From an uncultured Actinomycetes bacterium (GTDB lineage: Bacteria > Actinomycetota > Acidimicrobiia > Acidimicrobiales > RAAP-2): DNA of 64,000 nt. Below the pieces are notes generated by a model, which saw only the letters and a list, made by a program, of their open reading frames with translations, was not told where the DNA came from and made no database searches. Numbering within the stretch: the stretch's first letter is position 1; every line of letters starts with the position of its first letter. A program made the position numbers and the translations under genes. The stretch spans positions 1-64,000 of the forward strand of contig CAIQUD010000054.1 of assembly GCA_903874965.1 (NCBI GenBank), in the 5' to 3' direction. Below are positions 52,283 through 61,396 of the stretch, in pieces.

Positions 52283-52903
52283 ATGGACTTTGCCAACCGT
52301 CGCTTGTACCTCTGCACGCCGGATCGCCCGGATCTCGCTCAATTCCTCCAGGTGGTCATCGCCGGTGGCGTCGACGTCGTGCAGCTCCGTGACAAACACG
52401 CAGATGCCGCGGTGATCCTTGATCGAGCTGCGCTGGCGTTAGAGATTTGTCGGAAGAATGGGGTCCCGTTCATTTTGAATGACCGGCCCGATCTCGCGCT
52501 CTTTCTTGACGCTGATGGTGTTCACGTGGGGCAGGACGATGCTCCCCCTTCACTATGTCGCTCAATTCTGGGACCAAACAAAGTCATTGGACTCTCAACC
52601 CATGCAGTGGGCGAACTTGACCGTGCGCTCGACGAGGACGTGACCTACCTCTCTGCAGGACCAGTTGAGGCAACACCGACCAAACCAGGTCGCGAAGCGG
52701 TCGGTCTTCACTACGTCACCGAAGCCGTCAGCCGAGCAAGCGTTCCGGTCTTTGTGACCGGTGGCGTCACGGCATCGGGAATTCCGGCACTTGCTAATGC
52801 CGGAGTCCGGCACTTTGTCGTGGTGCGTGCCCTCACTGAGGCAGAGCACCCTGGTGTGGCCGCAGAGCAATTGCGCCAGGCAATCGATCGCTACGTCAAC
52901 TAG
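52283..52903 (+). CDS. thiE: Thiamine-phosphate synthase
   Basis: A 206-residue TIM-barrel enzyme: VDVVQLRDKHAD, FILNDRPDLALFLDADGVHVGQDD, STHAVGELDRAL, GPVEATPTKPGR and VFVTGGVTASGIPALANAGVR are diagnostic. It joins the thiazole and pyrimidine moieties to give thiamine phosphate. No TPP riboswitch is seen in the 100 bases upstream. It overlaps the convergent enoyl-CoA hydratase gene by four bases. Confidence 0.95.
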   Translation: MDFANRRLYLCTPDRPDLAQFLQVVIAGGVDVVQLRDKHADAAVILDRAALALEICRKNGVPFILNDRPDLALFLDADGVHVGQDDAPPSLCRSILGPNKVIGLSTHAVGELDRALDEDVTYLSAGPVEATPTKPGREAVGLHYVTEAVSRASVPVFVTGGVTASGIPALANAGVRHFVVVRALTEAEHPGVAAEQLRQAIDRYVN

Positions 52904-53583
52904 GAGTTCGAAGTGTCTGAGGAAGGGTTCCAGCCAGCACGCCGCGCGTGATCACCAAAGAGATTGCGCTTGTGGCTCCCCATGATGGACCCACCCTTGT
53001 CCGCCATGGCGGTCGCTCGAGCAAGTGCACGTTCCAAGACTTCGTCACCTGAAGCAGTCTCGTTGACAAGTCCGAGCGCAAGGGCCTCTTCGGCCCCATA
53101 TCTGGCTCCCGTCAGCATTGCCTGAACCAGAGATGGCCGCGGGACCTGCGCCGACATTCCGGCAAAGAGTTGCTCGGTAAACGGCATCTTGAGATCGATT
53201 TCATTCAGACACAAGTAACCGCGATCACTTCGCATCACCCGCCAATCAAACGCAAGTGACAGAATTCCTCCACCGGCAAATGCGTGACCATTGAGTGCTC
53301 CAACGCAGTAGGCAGGCAGCACCAGGAGGCGTCCGAGAAGAGCGGCTAGCTGTTCAACCGACGGGACGAGTTCTTCTGGGTGTGTTCCAAACCGGTCCAA
53401 ATCAAGACCATTTGAAAAGAACTTGTCGGATCCAGTGAGCACAAAGGCGCTCGGCTCAGGACGTGCCTCGATCTCCCCCAGGATGGCATGAAGCGCACCA
53501 AGCGAAGTTGGATTGAATCGGTTCTCGCCGCTGTTCATGCGTGCGACACCAACATTGCCTACCCACTCAAACTCCACCGTCAT
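52900..53583 (-). CDS. Enoyl-CoA hydratase/isomerase family protein
   Basis: A 227-residue crotonase-fold protein. It has NRFNPTSLGALHAIL, a NGHAFAGGGILSLAFDWRVM oxyanion and substrate segment, and a short C-terminus. The usual hydratase glutamates are not obvious: the catalytic loop reads NEIDLKMPFTEQL, so it may be an isomerase or other variant. ATG 53583 with GAGGG seven bases upstream is used rather than the track start at 53619. Confidence 0.85.
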   Translation of the reverse strand: MTVEFEWVGNVGVARMNSGENRFNPTSLGALHAILGEIEARPEPSAFVLTGSDKFFSNGLDLDRFGTHPEELVPSVEQLAALLGRLLVLPAYCVGALNGHAFAGGGILSLAFDWRVMRSDRGYLCLNEIDLKMPFTEQLFAGMSAQVPRPSLVQAMLTGARYGAEEALALGLVNETASGDEVLERALARATAMADKGGSIMGSHKRNLFGDHARRAGWNPSSDTSNS

Positions 53584-53640
53584 TGCTATGCCCTCGCTTC
53601 GCTCACTTGGTTGCTGCAACCAGATCCGGCCCTACGTCAT

Positions 53641-53676
53641 GCAAGTGGCGTCGACCCGAAAGCCGACGCCACTTGC
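53641..53676 (-). terminator. Perfect hairpin terminator after acyl-CoA dehydrogenase gene
   Basis: A 13-bp perfect stem (GCAAGTGGCGTCG / CGACGCCACTTGC) with a 10-base loop lies 32 bases beyond the acyl-CoA dehydrogenase stop on the minus strand. No T-tract is present; the role is inferred from position. Confidence 0.7.
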
Positions 53677-53707
53677 TGAAATTCATCATGCTCTGCAAGG
53701 AGCAGTC

Positions 53708-54823
53708 TTAGAGACCAATGCGTTGTGCAAGCTGCTCTCGGTGATAGGTGGGGTCGCCAAAGAGCAACTCAGAAGACTTGGCACGCTTGAAGTACAAGTG
53801 TGCTGGGTGCTCCCAGGTAAAGCCAATGCCACCGTGAATCTGAATGTTCTCTGCGGCGGCGTGGAAGTACGCCTCCGAGCAGTAGCTCTTGGCCAACGAG
53901 GCAACAACCGGCAACTCGTCTGAGTCATCAGCTGCCGCAAATGCTGCGTAGTACGCAGCCGACTTCGCTGACTCAACTTCGAGCAGCATGTCGGCACACT
54001 TGTGCTTGATGGCCTGGAAACTTCCAATTGGCCGACCAAACTGAATTCGGTTCTTGGCGTAGTCAACTGACGCATCGAGGCAACGCTGTGCCCCGCCGAC
54101 CTGCTCGGCGGCGAGGCCAACGGCGATGAGATCGAGCGCCTTACTCAAACCTGCGGCTGCCCCACCATCTTCGCCAATGAGGCGTGCTGGCGTGTTGGCA
54201 AATTCGAGACGTGCCTGCTTGCGGGTCTGGTCCATCGTCGGCAGTTGCGACCGGGTGAGACCCGAGGCATCTCCATCGACGGCGAAAAGACTGAGACCCT
54301 TGGATGACTTGGCGACCACCAAGATCAGGTTCGCAAGGTGCCCATCAATGACGTAATTCTTGTGCCCCGAGAGCGTCCATGCAGTTCCATCGTGCGTTGC
54401 GGTCGTGGCAACGGCATCGAGGTCGGGACGTCCATTGTCTTCGGTAATCGCAAGCGTTGCGATGGTCGAGCCATCGGCAATGCCAGGCAGGTACTCGGCC
54501 TTCGCGGCATCGTCACCGCTCGTGAGCAGGGCCTGAGCGGCCAAGACCACTGTTGAGAAGAATGGCGCACAGAGAAGGCTTGCACCCATCTCTTCGAGCA
54601 CGATTGCCGTCTCGACGAAGGTGAAACCCGCTCCACCAAACTCTTCTGGAATCGAGAGACTCTGCAAGCCAAGCTGCTCGGCCATTTGCGTCCACACGGC
54701 AGTGTCGTAGCCCTCGGAGGTTTCCATGAGGCGACGAACTTCCGTCTCTGGTGACTTCTCAGCCAAGAATCGGTTGACGGCCTTGCGCAGTTCATCTTGC
54801 TCTTCAGTGAAGACGAAGTTCAT
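53708..54823 (-). CDS. Acyl-CoA dehydrogenase
   Basis: A 371-residue flavoprotein: MNFVFTEEQDELRKAVNRFL, IPEEFGGAGFTFVE, LAITEDNGRPD, SGHKNYVIDGHLANLILVVA, RIQFGRPIGSFQAIKHKCADM and IQIHGGIGFTWEHPAHLYFKRA. It is related to actinobacterial FadE-type dehydrogenases acting on steroid or branched acyl-CoA, but substrate assignment is not possible. ATG 54823 has AAGGGG upstream; the longer track start is rejected. A possible TAGGCT -10 lies at 54888-54893. Confidence 0.9.
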   Translation of the reverse strand: MNFVFTEEQDELRKAVNRFLAEKSPETEVRRLMETSEGYDTAVWTQMAEQLGLQSLSIPEEFGGAGFTFVETAIVLEEMGASLLCAPFFSTVVLAAQALLTSGDDAAKAEYLPGIADGSTIATLAITEDNGRPDLDAVATTATHDGTAWTLSGHKNYVIDGHLANLILVVAKSSKGLSLFAVDGDASGLTRSQLPTMDQTRKQARLEFANTPARLIGEDGGAAAGLSKALDLIAVGLAAEQVGGAQRCLDASVDYAKNRIQFGRPIGSFQAIKHKCADMLLEVESAKSAAYYAAFAAADDSDELPVVASLAKSYCSEAYFHAAAENIQIHGGIGFTWEHPAHLYFKRAKSSELLFGDPTYHREQLAQRIGL

Positions 54824-54952
54824 ACGTACCCCTTGGTATTCGAACAGACGGCATCGGCTGTGGTGCCGTACCGTCGAAGGTTCTAGCAGCCTAACCCAGC
54901 GCTCGAGGCACCTCTCAAGGCCACCACGCTCCTTGCCTGCAAGACTTACCCG

Positions 54953-55567
54953 ATGGCGCTCACCCAGATCTACGCAGATGGCCGAGTCGAAGTCCAAGAA
55001 GTGGTCGTTGGACCGGTCGAGAACAATGTGTTCATCATTCGTTGCAAGAGGACCGGCGAGGGCCTCTTGATCGATGCGGCAAACGAACATGATCTCCTGT
55101 TGGATCTTTGTCGCCAATTCGGCGTGACCCAAGTGGTCGAAACCCATGGGCACTGGGATCACATCCAAGCCGTTCCTGCGATCAGAGAGGCAGGGATCTC
55201 CGTCGCGGTGACTGCGGCGGATGCCGAAATGCTGCCGTCCTATGACCTGCTTCTCGGTGACGATGAGGCAATCCATGTAGGCGATTTGACGCTGTCAACC
55301 CTCCTCACCCCTGGCCACACCCCTGGATCGGTCTGCTTTCGACTTGAAGGCACCGAGTTGCTCTTCAGCGGCGACACCCTGTTTCCAGGTGGGCCGGGCA
55401 ATACCTTTGGTGATGACGAAGCCTTCAAGACCATCCTCCAGTCCATTGACCACCGGATCTTCCAGGCCATGGCCCCAACGACGCTCGTCCTCCCGGGCCA
55501 TGGCAATTCCACCACCCTCGAGGCCGAGCGCCCTCACTTGGATGAATGGGCGGCAAGGGGCTGGTAG
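54953..55567 (+). CDS. Metallo-beta-lactamase-fold hydrolase (glyoxalase II-like)
   Basis: A 204-residue MBL-fold protein with the metal motif THGHWDH, the further histidine in TPGHTPGSVCF, aspartate in SGDTLFPGGPG and LPGHGNST near the C-terminus. It resembles GloB-type thioester hydrolases but the substrate is unknown. AAGACT lies six bases before its ATG and may act as a -10, giving a leaderless start. It lies just upstream of the SUF genes but on its own transcript. Confidence 0.87.
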   Translation: MALTQIYADGRVEVQEVVVGPVENNVFIIRCKRTGEGLLIDAANEHDLLLDLCRQFGVTQVVETHGHWDHIQAVPAIREAGISVAVTAADAEMLPSYDLLLGDDEAIHVGDLTLSTLLTPGHTPGSVCFRLEGTELLFSGDTLFPGGPGNTFGDDEAFKTILQSIDHRIFQAMAPTTLVLPGHGNSTTLEAERPHLDEWAARGW

Positions 55568-55609
55568 GCATCGTCAAGAATTCTCGTTGGGAATTGTTGA
55601 CTAGACCAC

Positions 55610-55615
55610 TAGGAT
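55610..55615 (+). promoter_or_regulatory. -10 element for sufC1 operon (leaderless)
   Basis: TAGGAT, then six bases TTGACC, then GTG at 55622. This supports GTG 55622 over the TTG at 55616 as the start. Confidence 0.6.
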
Positions 55616-55621
55616 TTGACC

Positions 55622-56383
55622 GTGCCAAGCACTGAAACCCCTCCAATTCTTCAACTCATCGACCTTCACGCCACTGCTGGCGGAACGGAAATCCTTCACG
55701 GGGTAAATCTGGAAGTCGGCCGAGGTGAAATTCACGCCCTTCTCGGACCAAACGGAGCTGGCAAATCAACCCTTGCGGGCATCATCATGGGAAACCCGCT
55801 CTATGAAGTCACCAGCGGGACGATCCTGCTCGACGGTGAGGACATTGCGAGTTGGACGCCTGATATTCGTGCCAAGGCCGGAATCTTCCTTGCCTTCCAG
55901 TACCCGGAAGCAATTCCAGGCGTCTCGGTTGTGCAGTTCCTTCGACAAGCAATGGCCGCTCGGACTGGCGTCGAAGACCTTTCGGTCCTCGAGGTTCGCT
56001 TTGCCATGAATGACTGGATGGAGAAGTTGGGGATGGACCGCTCCTTTGCCGAGCGTCATCTCAACGACGGATTCTCTGGAGGAGAAAAGAAGCGGAACGA
56101 AATTCTGCAGATGGCCCTCTTGGAGCCTCGCTTTGCCGTCCTTGATGAAACCGACTCGGGACTTGATATTGATGCGCTGCGAATTGTCGCTCGAGGGGTC
56201 AGAACGGTTCGCGAAGATCACCAAGAACTTGGTTGCCTCGTCATTACCCACTATCAAAAGTTGATTGATGAGTTGCAGCCCACCCATGTGCACCTCCTCG
56301 TTGACGGAAGAATCGTCGAGGAAGGCGATATGGCACTCGCCGAGAGCATCGCCAGTGGTGGGTATGAGCGGTGGAAGGCGTGA
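55622..56383 (+). CDS. sufC: SufC, Fe-S assembly ATPase, copy 1
   Basis: A 253-residue ABC ATPase of the SufBCD scaffold complex: Walker A GPNGAGKST, signature FSGGEKKRNEI, Walker B FAVLDETDSGLDIDAL and H-loop ITHY. The segment FLAFQYPEAIPGVSVVQFLR is typical of SufC. It leads the operon sufC1-sufS-sufU. A second, diverged SufC is encoded about 1.7 kb away on the other strand. The GTG start is placed by the -10 six bases before it. Confidence 0.93.
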   Translation: MPSTETPPILQLIDLHATAGGTEILHGVNLEVGRGEIHALLGPNGAGKSTLAGIIMGNPLYEVTSGTILLDGEDIASWTPDIRAKAGIFLAFQYPEAIPGVSVVQFLRQAMAARTGVEDLSVLEVRFAMNDWMEKLGMDRSFAERHLNDGFSGGEKKRNEILQMALLEPRFAVLDETDSGLDIDALRIVARGVRTVREDHQELGCLVITHYQKLIDELQPTHVHLLVDGRIVEEGDMALAESIASGGYERWKA

Positions 56384-57615
56384 CCGAGTTCGACCTTGCT
56401 GCAGTTCGGCGAGACTTCCCGCTCTTAAGCAAACAACTCCACGGGCGTCGGATTGTTTACCTCGACTCAGGTGCATCTGCGCTACCTCCCCATCAAGTCG
56501 TGACCGCAATGGCCACGTATCAAGAGACCACCCACGCGAACGTGCACCGAGGCGTTTACGGCACCGCCGAAGAGGCAACTCGCCTCTACGAACTCGCCAG
56601 AAAAGATGTTGGACGCTTTCTTGGCAGCAAGTCCGGTCAAGACGAAGTTGTCTTCACGAAGAATTGCACCGAGGCTTTCAACCTGCTTGCTCGCAGTTGG
56701 GGCCGAGCCAACCTGCGTGCAGGCGATGCAATCGTGCTCTCCGAGATGGAGCATCACGCCAACATCGTCCCTTGGCAACAACTCCAAGAGATGCTTGGCT
56801 TTGAGATTCGGTGGATTGGCATCACCGAAGAACGAACACTCGATCTCTCAAATCTCGACGAGCTTCTCGATGGAGCCAAGTTGCTCTCAATCACGGCGAC
56901 CTCGAATGTGCTCGGCACCGTCAACCCAATCACCTCTCTGGCGGAACGAGCACATGCCGCGGGCGCGCTCATTGCGATTGACGCGGCGCAAGCAGTCCCT
57001 CACGCTCCTGTTGATGTGACAGCGCTTGACGTTGATTTCCTCGCCTTCAGTCCACACAAGATGTACGGACCAACCGGTATTGGCGTTCTGTGGGCTCGGG
57101 CGGAACTCTTGAACGCCATGCCACCTTTCCTCGGTGGTGGCGGAATGATCAAAGACGTTCGCCTCGATGGTTTTATCCCCGCTGATGGACCGCAACGCTT
57201 TGAAGCCGGAACACCGCCGATCACCGAAGCCGTCGGCCTGTCTGCTGCGGTTCACTACCTTGAGTCCCTCGGCATGGAGGCTGTCCATGAGCACGAGCGA
57301 GCCCTTACGTCCTATGCGCTCTCCACGCTTGCTGCCGAATTTGGCAGCTCGATTTCACTACAAGGTCCCACTGATGGCCCATTGCGCGCCGGCGTGCTGA
57401 GCATCACCATTGATGGAATCCATGCACACGATGTGGCACAGATTCTCGATACCTATGGTGTCTGCGTGCGACCAGGTCACCACTGTGCAAAGCCACTGAT
57501 GCGTCGCCTTGGCGTCAATGCAACTGCACGTGCGAGTTTTGGGATCTACAACGGAACCGACGATGTCGATGTTCTCGTTGAAGCGCTCCACGCAACCATC
57601 AAGATGTTTGGGTAG
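56380..57615 (+). CDS. sufS: SufS cysteine desulfurase
   Basis: A 411-residue PLP enzyme of the SufS type. It has YLDSGASALPPHQVV at the N-terminus, EMEHHANIVPW, the PLP-lysine SPHKMYGPTG, and the catalytic cysteine in RPGHHCAKPLM. It takes sulfur from cysteine as a persulfide for Fe-S assembly. GTG 56380 overlaps the sufC1 stop as GTGA. It lies directly upstream of sufU, its likely sulfur acceptor. Confidence 0.95.
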   Translation: MTEFDLAAVRRDFPLLSKQLHGRRIVYLDSGASALPPHQVVTAMATYQETTHANVHRGVYGTAEEATRLYELARKDVGRFLGSKSGQDEVVFTKNCTEAFNLLARSWGRANLRAGDAIVLSEMEHHANIVPWQQLQEMLGFEIRWIGITEERTLDLSNLDELLDGAKLLSITATSNVLGTVNPITSLAERAHAAGALIAIDAAQAVPHAPVDVTALDVDFLAFSPHKMYGPTGIGVLWARAELLNAMPPFLGGGGMIKDVRLDGFIPADGPQRFEAGTPPITEAVGLSAAVHYLESLGMEAVHEHERALTSYALSTLAAEFGSSISLQGPTDGPLRAGVLSITIDGIHAHDVAQILDTYGVCVRPGHHCAKPLMRRLGVNATARASFGIYNGTDDVDVLVEALHATIKMFG

Positions 57616-57640
57616 ACAGGGCAAGAGAGAAAGAACAGCC

Positions 57641-58108
57641 ATGGCAGATCTTGAAGAGCTCTACAGGGAAATCATCCTCGACCACTATCGCAATCCGAGA
57701 AATCGAGGGGAACTTCAGCCACCCGCGGTTCGAGTGGAGGGCTTCAATCCGCTCTGTGGCGACGAGATTGTCCTGTCGCTGCTCGTGGAAGATGGCACAG
57801 TTGCCGACGTCAAGATCGCTGGATCAGGCTGCTCGATCAGCCAGAGTTCCGGGTCACTGATGTCTGCTGCAATCAAAGGCAAGACGGTTGAACAAGCGCG
57901 AGGACTCATCGCGACGTTTAAGCAGATGTTGTCGCTCGGCGACGACGATGCTATTGAAGAAGGCGCCGAGCCGGTACCAGTCAACCTTCGGTCACTCGGC
58001 GAACTCGCCGCATTACAAGGTGTGGTCAAGTTCCCGGTGAGGATCAAGTGCGCCACGCTGTCGTGGAATACCTTGGCGCAAGGTCTCGACGAACTCCCCG
58101 CTTCCTAG
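57641..58108 (+). CDS. sufU: SufU, zinc-dependent sulfur-transfer protein
   Basis: A 155-residue SufU/IscU-like protein: LYREIILDHYRNPRNRG and three cysteines in NPLCGDE, GSGCSIS and IKCATLSW, the layout of SufU, which accepts sulfur from SufS via a zinc site. ATG 57641 lies 26 bases after sufS; the track ORF begins too far upstream. It converges with sufC2, nine bases away. No SufT (DUF59) gene is seen downstream. Confidence 0.93.
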   Translation: MADLEELYREIILDHYRNPRNRGELQPPAVRVEGFNPLCGDEIVLSLLVEDGTVADVKIAGSGCSISQSSGSLMSAAIKGKTVEQARGLIATFKQMLSLGDDDAIEEGAEPVPVNLRSLGELAALQGVVKFPVRIKCATLSWNTLAQGLDELPAS

Positions 58109-58117
58109 GCAATTGCT

Positions 58118-58870
58118 CTAGAGAGCGAAGGGATCAACCGCCGCGGTGCGGTATTGGGCATAACCCTCAGCTTCAAGCACCGAAACGAGTTCTGGACCGC
58201 CTTCATCGACGAGTCGCCCGTCAACCAAGACGTGAATGACGTCAGGCGTCAGAACGTCCAACAGGCGGCGGAAGTGCGTAATCGCAAGTACGGAAAGTTG
58301 CCAACTCGGGTCGGACACCGCTGCGCTCAAGTGGCGCCCGATTGCCGCCAATGCATCAACGTCAAGACCTGAGTCAATTTCATCGAGCAGGGCAACCGAA
58401 CTCCTCAACACTTCCAACTGCACAATCTCCGAACGCTTTCGCTCTCCACCGGAGAGGCCAACGTTGAGCGATCGCGACAAGAGACCAACATTGAGTCCAA
58501 TCGCTTCGGCTGCTGACTCAAGTGAGGAGGTGATGTCAGCGGTTGATCGGTCCGGCATCGCCGCGGTAAGTGCCTCGACGAAGTGCACACCAGGCACTTC
58601 AACTGGGTGTTGCAGTCCCAAGAACAGACCTGCCTTGGCCCGCGCATAGGCCGGCAGGTGCACCAGCTCAACACCATCCAAGGTGATGGAACCACTCGTG
58701 ATGGTGGTTCCAGGCCTTCCCATGATGGCATGAGCGAGGGTCGACTTCCCCGAACCATTCGGACCCATGATGGCGTGGATTTCTCCGGGAGCCACTTCAA
58801 AGGAGATGCCATGCAAGATCTCACGCCCGGCCACGTTTGCGTGCAGGTCTTGAACAATGAGGCGCTTCAT
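58118..58870 (-). CDS. sufC: SufC, Fe-S assembly ATPase, copy 2
   Basis: A 250-residue SufC paralogue: Walker A GPNGSGKST, signature LSGGERKRSEI, Walker B VALLDEIDSGLDVDAL and H-loop ITHF. All ATPase motifs are intact, so it should be active. It differs throughout from copy 1 (for example FLGLQHPVEVPGVHFVEAL), so this is an old duplication or independent acquisition, not a recent repeat. It is the last gene of the sufD-Rieske-sufC2 unit; the ATG overlaps the Rieske stop as ATGA. Confidence 0.92.
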   Translation of the reverse strand: MKRLIVQDLHANVAGREILHGISFEVAPGEIHAIMGPNGSGKSTLAHAIMGRPGTTITSGSITLDGVELVHLPAYARAKAGLFLGLQHPVEVPGVHFVEALTAAMPDRSTADITSSLESAAEAIGLNVGLLSRSLNVGLSGGERKRSEIVQLEVLRSSVALLDEIDSGLDVDALAAIGRHLSAAVSDPSWQLSVLAITHFRRLLDVLTPDVIHVLVDGRLVDEGGPELVSVLEAEGYAQYRTAAVDPFAL

Positions 58871-59181
58871 GGGAGGGTCACCACGATCTTTCCGTCTACA
58901 ACCTTCACCGGGTAGACCGCAACGCCAACCGTTGCGGGAAAGCACATTGCTGCACCGGTGAGCAGATCGAACGTTGCACCATGACGAGCGCATTCAATCT
59001 CGCAGGTGTCGATGAAGACCTCACCAAGACTGAGCGAGAAGTCCTCGTGACTACATCGATCGGCCAAGGCGTAGAACGTGTCGTCCACTCGGGCGACTGC
59101 GAGACGAACGCCTTCGATGTCGAAGCGTTGTGCCGAACCAGACGACATCGAATCGACCTCCGCAAGCACATGCTCACCCAT
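58867..59181 (-). CDS. Rieske [2Fe-2S] protein of the SUF locus
   Basis: A 104-residue Rieske-type ferredoxin with the ligands CSHEDFSL and ECARHGATF (CxH ... CxxH) and a C-terminal VAVYPVKVVDGKIVV strand. Similar small Rieske proteins sit between sufD and sufC in many actinobacterial SUF operons, but their role there is unproven. ATG 59181 is used; a TTG six bases upstream is possible. It overlaps sufD by eight bases. Confidence 0.88.
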   Translation of the reverse strand: MGEHVLAEVDSMSSGSAQRFDIEGVRLAVARVDDTFYALADRCSHEDFSLSLGEVFIDTCEIECARHGATFDLLTGAAMCFPATVGVAVYPVKVVDGKIVVTLP

Positions 59182-60463
59182 GGTCAACTCCAAGCGTCGA
59201 GGAAAGACGAGCGGAGAGGACCTCGCGCACGAGTGGAGCAACTTCAACAATCGGGAGCTGATCGAGCGCGTCATCAAAGAATCCGGTGACCAGCAGCCGT
59301 TCGGCAACTTCTGGCTCGATGCCTCGAGACTCCAAGTAGTACCGCTGCTCTTCATCAACTGGTCCAACGGTAGAGCCGTGCGCACAACGAACGTCGTTCT
59401 CTTGAATATCAAGATTCGGCACTGACTCCGCTCGGGCATGCTCTCCGAGCACAAGATTGTGATTGTTCTGGACCGCATCGGAACGGATCGCTCCATTGCG
59501 AATCTTGATGGTGCCGGTGTAGACGGAAGTTGCCGATTCAGCCACCGCTCCCTTGCACAGCAGGTCGGACGTCGTATGGGGTGCGGCGTGATCTTGAACC
59601 GTCCGAATGTCATGCACTTGATGCTCGGCACCAAGGTACAGCGATCGCAACTTGCTCGACCCGCCACTGCCGGTAATGGTCACTTCGGTGTGCACCCGGT
59701 CATACGCGCCACCGAGTCCAACCGAGAAACTCTCGAAGGTTGCATCGCGGTCAACGGTTGCCACCTGACGAGCCAAGTGCCATGCAAGTGGACTCGCCAA
59801 TTGCACGGCGACATGACGGAGATGTGCACCACTGCCAACCTCGAACTGACTGGAAGAAAGCGTCAGCGTCTTGCCGCCTCCAACCGCGATTTCAACAACC
59901 CGAGCTGAAGCACCGGCGCCCAAACGGACGACAAGCCAAGGTGCAGTGAGTGCGTGATCCTGCGCTAACTCGTGGAGGATGACAATCGGGTCACTCACGG
60001 TGACGCCATTTGCAATGTCAACGGTGATGAGTGCAGGCGTCAATGCATCGTGCAGGGCATCGAGGTGACTCCTATACGAAGGAAGGTTCGATGGCACGAT
60101 CTCACTGTCGGAAGTAATCGTCACGCCATCTGGAAGTCCCGGAGCAGTGATTGACGTGCAGTAGCCATCGACGAGCACCACGGTTGCTGCTCGTTCTCCG
60201 ACGAGACGGTCAAGTGTCGCTTGCGCGAGTGTCGGTGAGGTTGGCGCACCGACTGTTGCAAAGTCCTGAAGGTTGAGATCATTGATCGGCGAGTATCGCC
60301 AAAGTTCTTCAGTCGCCGAGGGGGCCTCAAGTGAAGCCGCTTCAACAGCTGCGCGTCCCCGAAGATCGACGAGCCACTCCGGCCCCTCGGTCGGTGCAGC
60401 GAGGTTGGTAGGGCTCAACAGAGGGAAACCTTTCAGAAGGTCGGCGGCAGAGTGGCCACGCAC
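59174..60463 (-). CDS. sufD: SufD, Fe-S assembly scaffold
   Basis: A 429-residue SufD, the non-catalytic partner of SufB in the SufBC2D scaffold. It has the family's C-terminal RYLGAEHQVHDIRTVQDH-type beta-helix, DLLCKGAVAESATSVYTGTIKI, ENDVRCAHGSTVGPVDEEQRYYLESRGI with conserved Cys and His, and EVLSARL at the end. GTG 60463 is used. A TAGAAT -10 nine bases upstream gives it its own promoter, separate from sufB. Confidence 0.93.
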   Translation of the reverse strand: MRGHSAADLLKGFPLLSPTNLAAPTEGPEWLVDLRGRAAVEAASLEAPSATEELWRYSPINDLNLQDFATVGAPTSPTLAQATLDRLVGERAATVVLVDGYCTSITAPGLPDGVTITSDSEIVPSNLPSYRSHLDALHDALTPALITVDIANGVTVSDPIVILHELAQDHALTAPWLVVRLGAGASARVVEIAVGGGKTLTLSSSQFEVGSGAHLRHVAVQLASPLAWHLARQVATVDRDATFESFSVGLGGAYDRVHTEVTITGSGGSSKLRSLYLGAEHQVHDIRTVQDHAAPHTTSDLLCKGAVAESATSVYTGTIKIRNGAIRSDAVQNNHNLVLGEHARAESVPNLDIQENDVRCAHGSTVGPVDEEQRYYLESRGIEPEVAERLLVTGFFDDALDQLPIVEVAPLVREVLSARLSSTLGVDHG

Positions 60464-60472
60464 AACCTCTGC

Positions 60473-60478
60473 ATTCTA
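60473..60478 (-). promoter_or_regulatory. -10 element for sufD
   Basis: TAGAAT, then nine bases, then GTG 60463 on the minus strand; the leader would be about three bases. Confidence 0.5.
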
Positions 60479-60533
60479 GCGGGGAGACCTCCTTCTCCCT
60501 CCGGTTCCGCCCGCGGGCATTGCCCTCACTTAA

Positions 60534-60539
60534 TAGGCT
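60534..60539 (+). promoter_or_regulatory. -10 element for crotonase gene (leaderless)
   Basis: TAGGCT, then six bases GCAAAG, then GTG 60546. Confidence 0.6.
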
Positions 60540-60545
60540 GCAAAG

Positions 60546-61388
60546 GTGACTAGCGCATCGAAGTTCGAATCCCCTGTTCTCTCCATCTCGGTCGAAGGCG
60601 CAATTGCCACCTTGACCCTTGACCGACCAGAAGCTCGCAATGCAATGGGAGAGCAGTTCTTCACCGATCTTCCCTTGGCAATTGCGGCACTCAATGATGA
60701 TGACGACGTTCGTGTCGTTCTCGTCAATGCCGCCGGACCCCATTTTTCGGTCGGACTCGACCTCAAAGCCGTCGCTGGAGCGCTCGGTGGTGGTGGGGCT
60801 GGTGGTAAGACTTCTCAAGCCACCAAGGCAGCGCGATTCATTGCGTCCCTCAAGCCCTGGCAGCAAGCCGTTACGGCCATTGAAGAAAGCCCGAAACCTT
60901 TCATTGCCATTATTCACGGCTACTGCATTGGTGGTGGCGTCGACCTGATCGCCGCGTGCGATGTCCGCTACGCAACTGCCGACGCAATCTTCTCGGTCCG
61001 TGAAGCCAAGGTCGCCATTGTTGCGGACCTCGGGAGCCTTCAGCGTCTCCCGAAGATCATCGGCGCCGGTCACGTGTCCGAACTTGCCCTCTCTGGCAAG
61101 GACATCTCCGCCGCTCGAGCACTTGCCATTGGACTCGTCAACGACGTTGGTGACACGCTCGATGCAACGACAACGCTTGCCACAGAACTTGCCCTTGAGA
61201 TTGCCGCCAACTCGCCGCTCGTCGTTGCGGGCACCAAAGCCGTCCTTGCTGCAGGCGAAAACATGACCGTCACTCAGGGTCTCGATTACGTCGCGGTGTG
61301 GAACGCCGGGTTCCTGGCATCTGATGACCTCAATGAGGCAATGGTGGCGTTCATGGAGAAGCGACCACCCATCTTCAACGGTCGTTGA
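60546..61388 (+). CDS. Crotonase-family protein, dienoyl-CoA isomerase-like
   Basis: A 280-residue enoyl-CoA hydratase/isomerase superfamily member. It resembles the Delta3,5-Delta2,4-dienoyl-CoA isomerase ECH1: AACDVRYATADAIFSVREAKVAIVADLGSLQ carries three acidic residues at positions of the ECH1 catalytic Asp/Glu/Asp. ECH1 shifts double bonds in unsaturated acyl-CoA. Its place inside the SUF locus, between sufD and the Cys-rich gene and on the opposite strand, has no known reason. GTG 60546 is set by the -10 six bases upstream. Confidence 0.88.
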   Translation: MTSASKFESPVLSISVEGAIATLTLDRPEARNAMGEQFFTDLPLAIAALNDDDDVRVVLVNAAGPHFSVGLDLKAVAGALGGGGAGGKTSQATKAARFIASLKPWQQAVTAIEESPKPFIAIIHGYCIGGGVDLIAACDVRYATADAIFSVREAKVAIVADLGSLQRLPKIIGAGHVSELALSGKDISAARALAIGLVNDVGDTLDATTTLATELALEIAANSPLVVAGTKAVLAAGENMTVTQGLDYVAVWNAGFLASDDLNEAMVAFMEKRPPIFNGR

Positions 61389-61396
61389 GCTGAGGC

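Noticed and set aside
54824-55276. N-terminal extension of the acyl-CoA dehydrogenase ORF
   Set aside because: The family start MNFVFTEEQDEL at 54823 has a good ribosome-binding site; the extension overlaps the divergent MBL gene.
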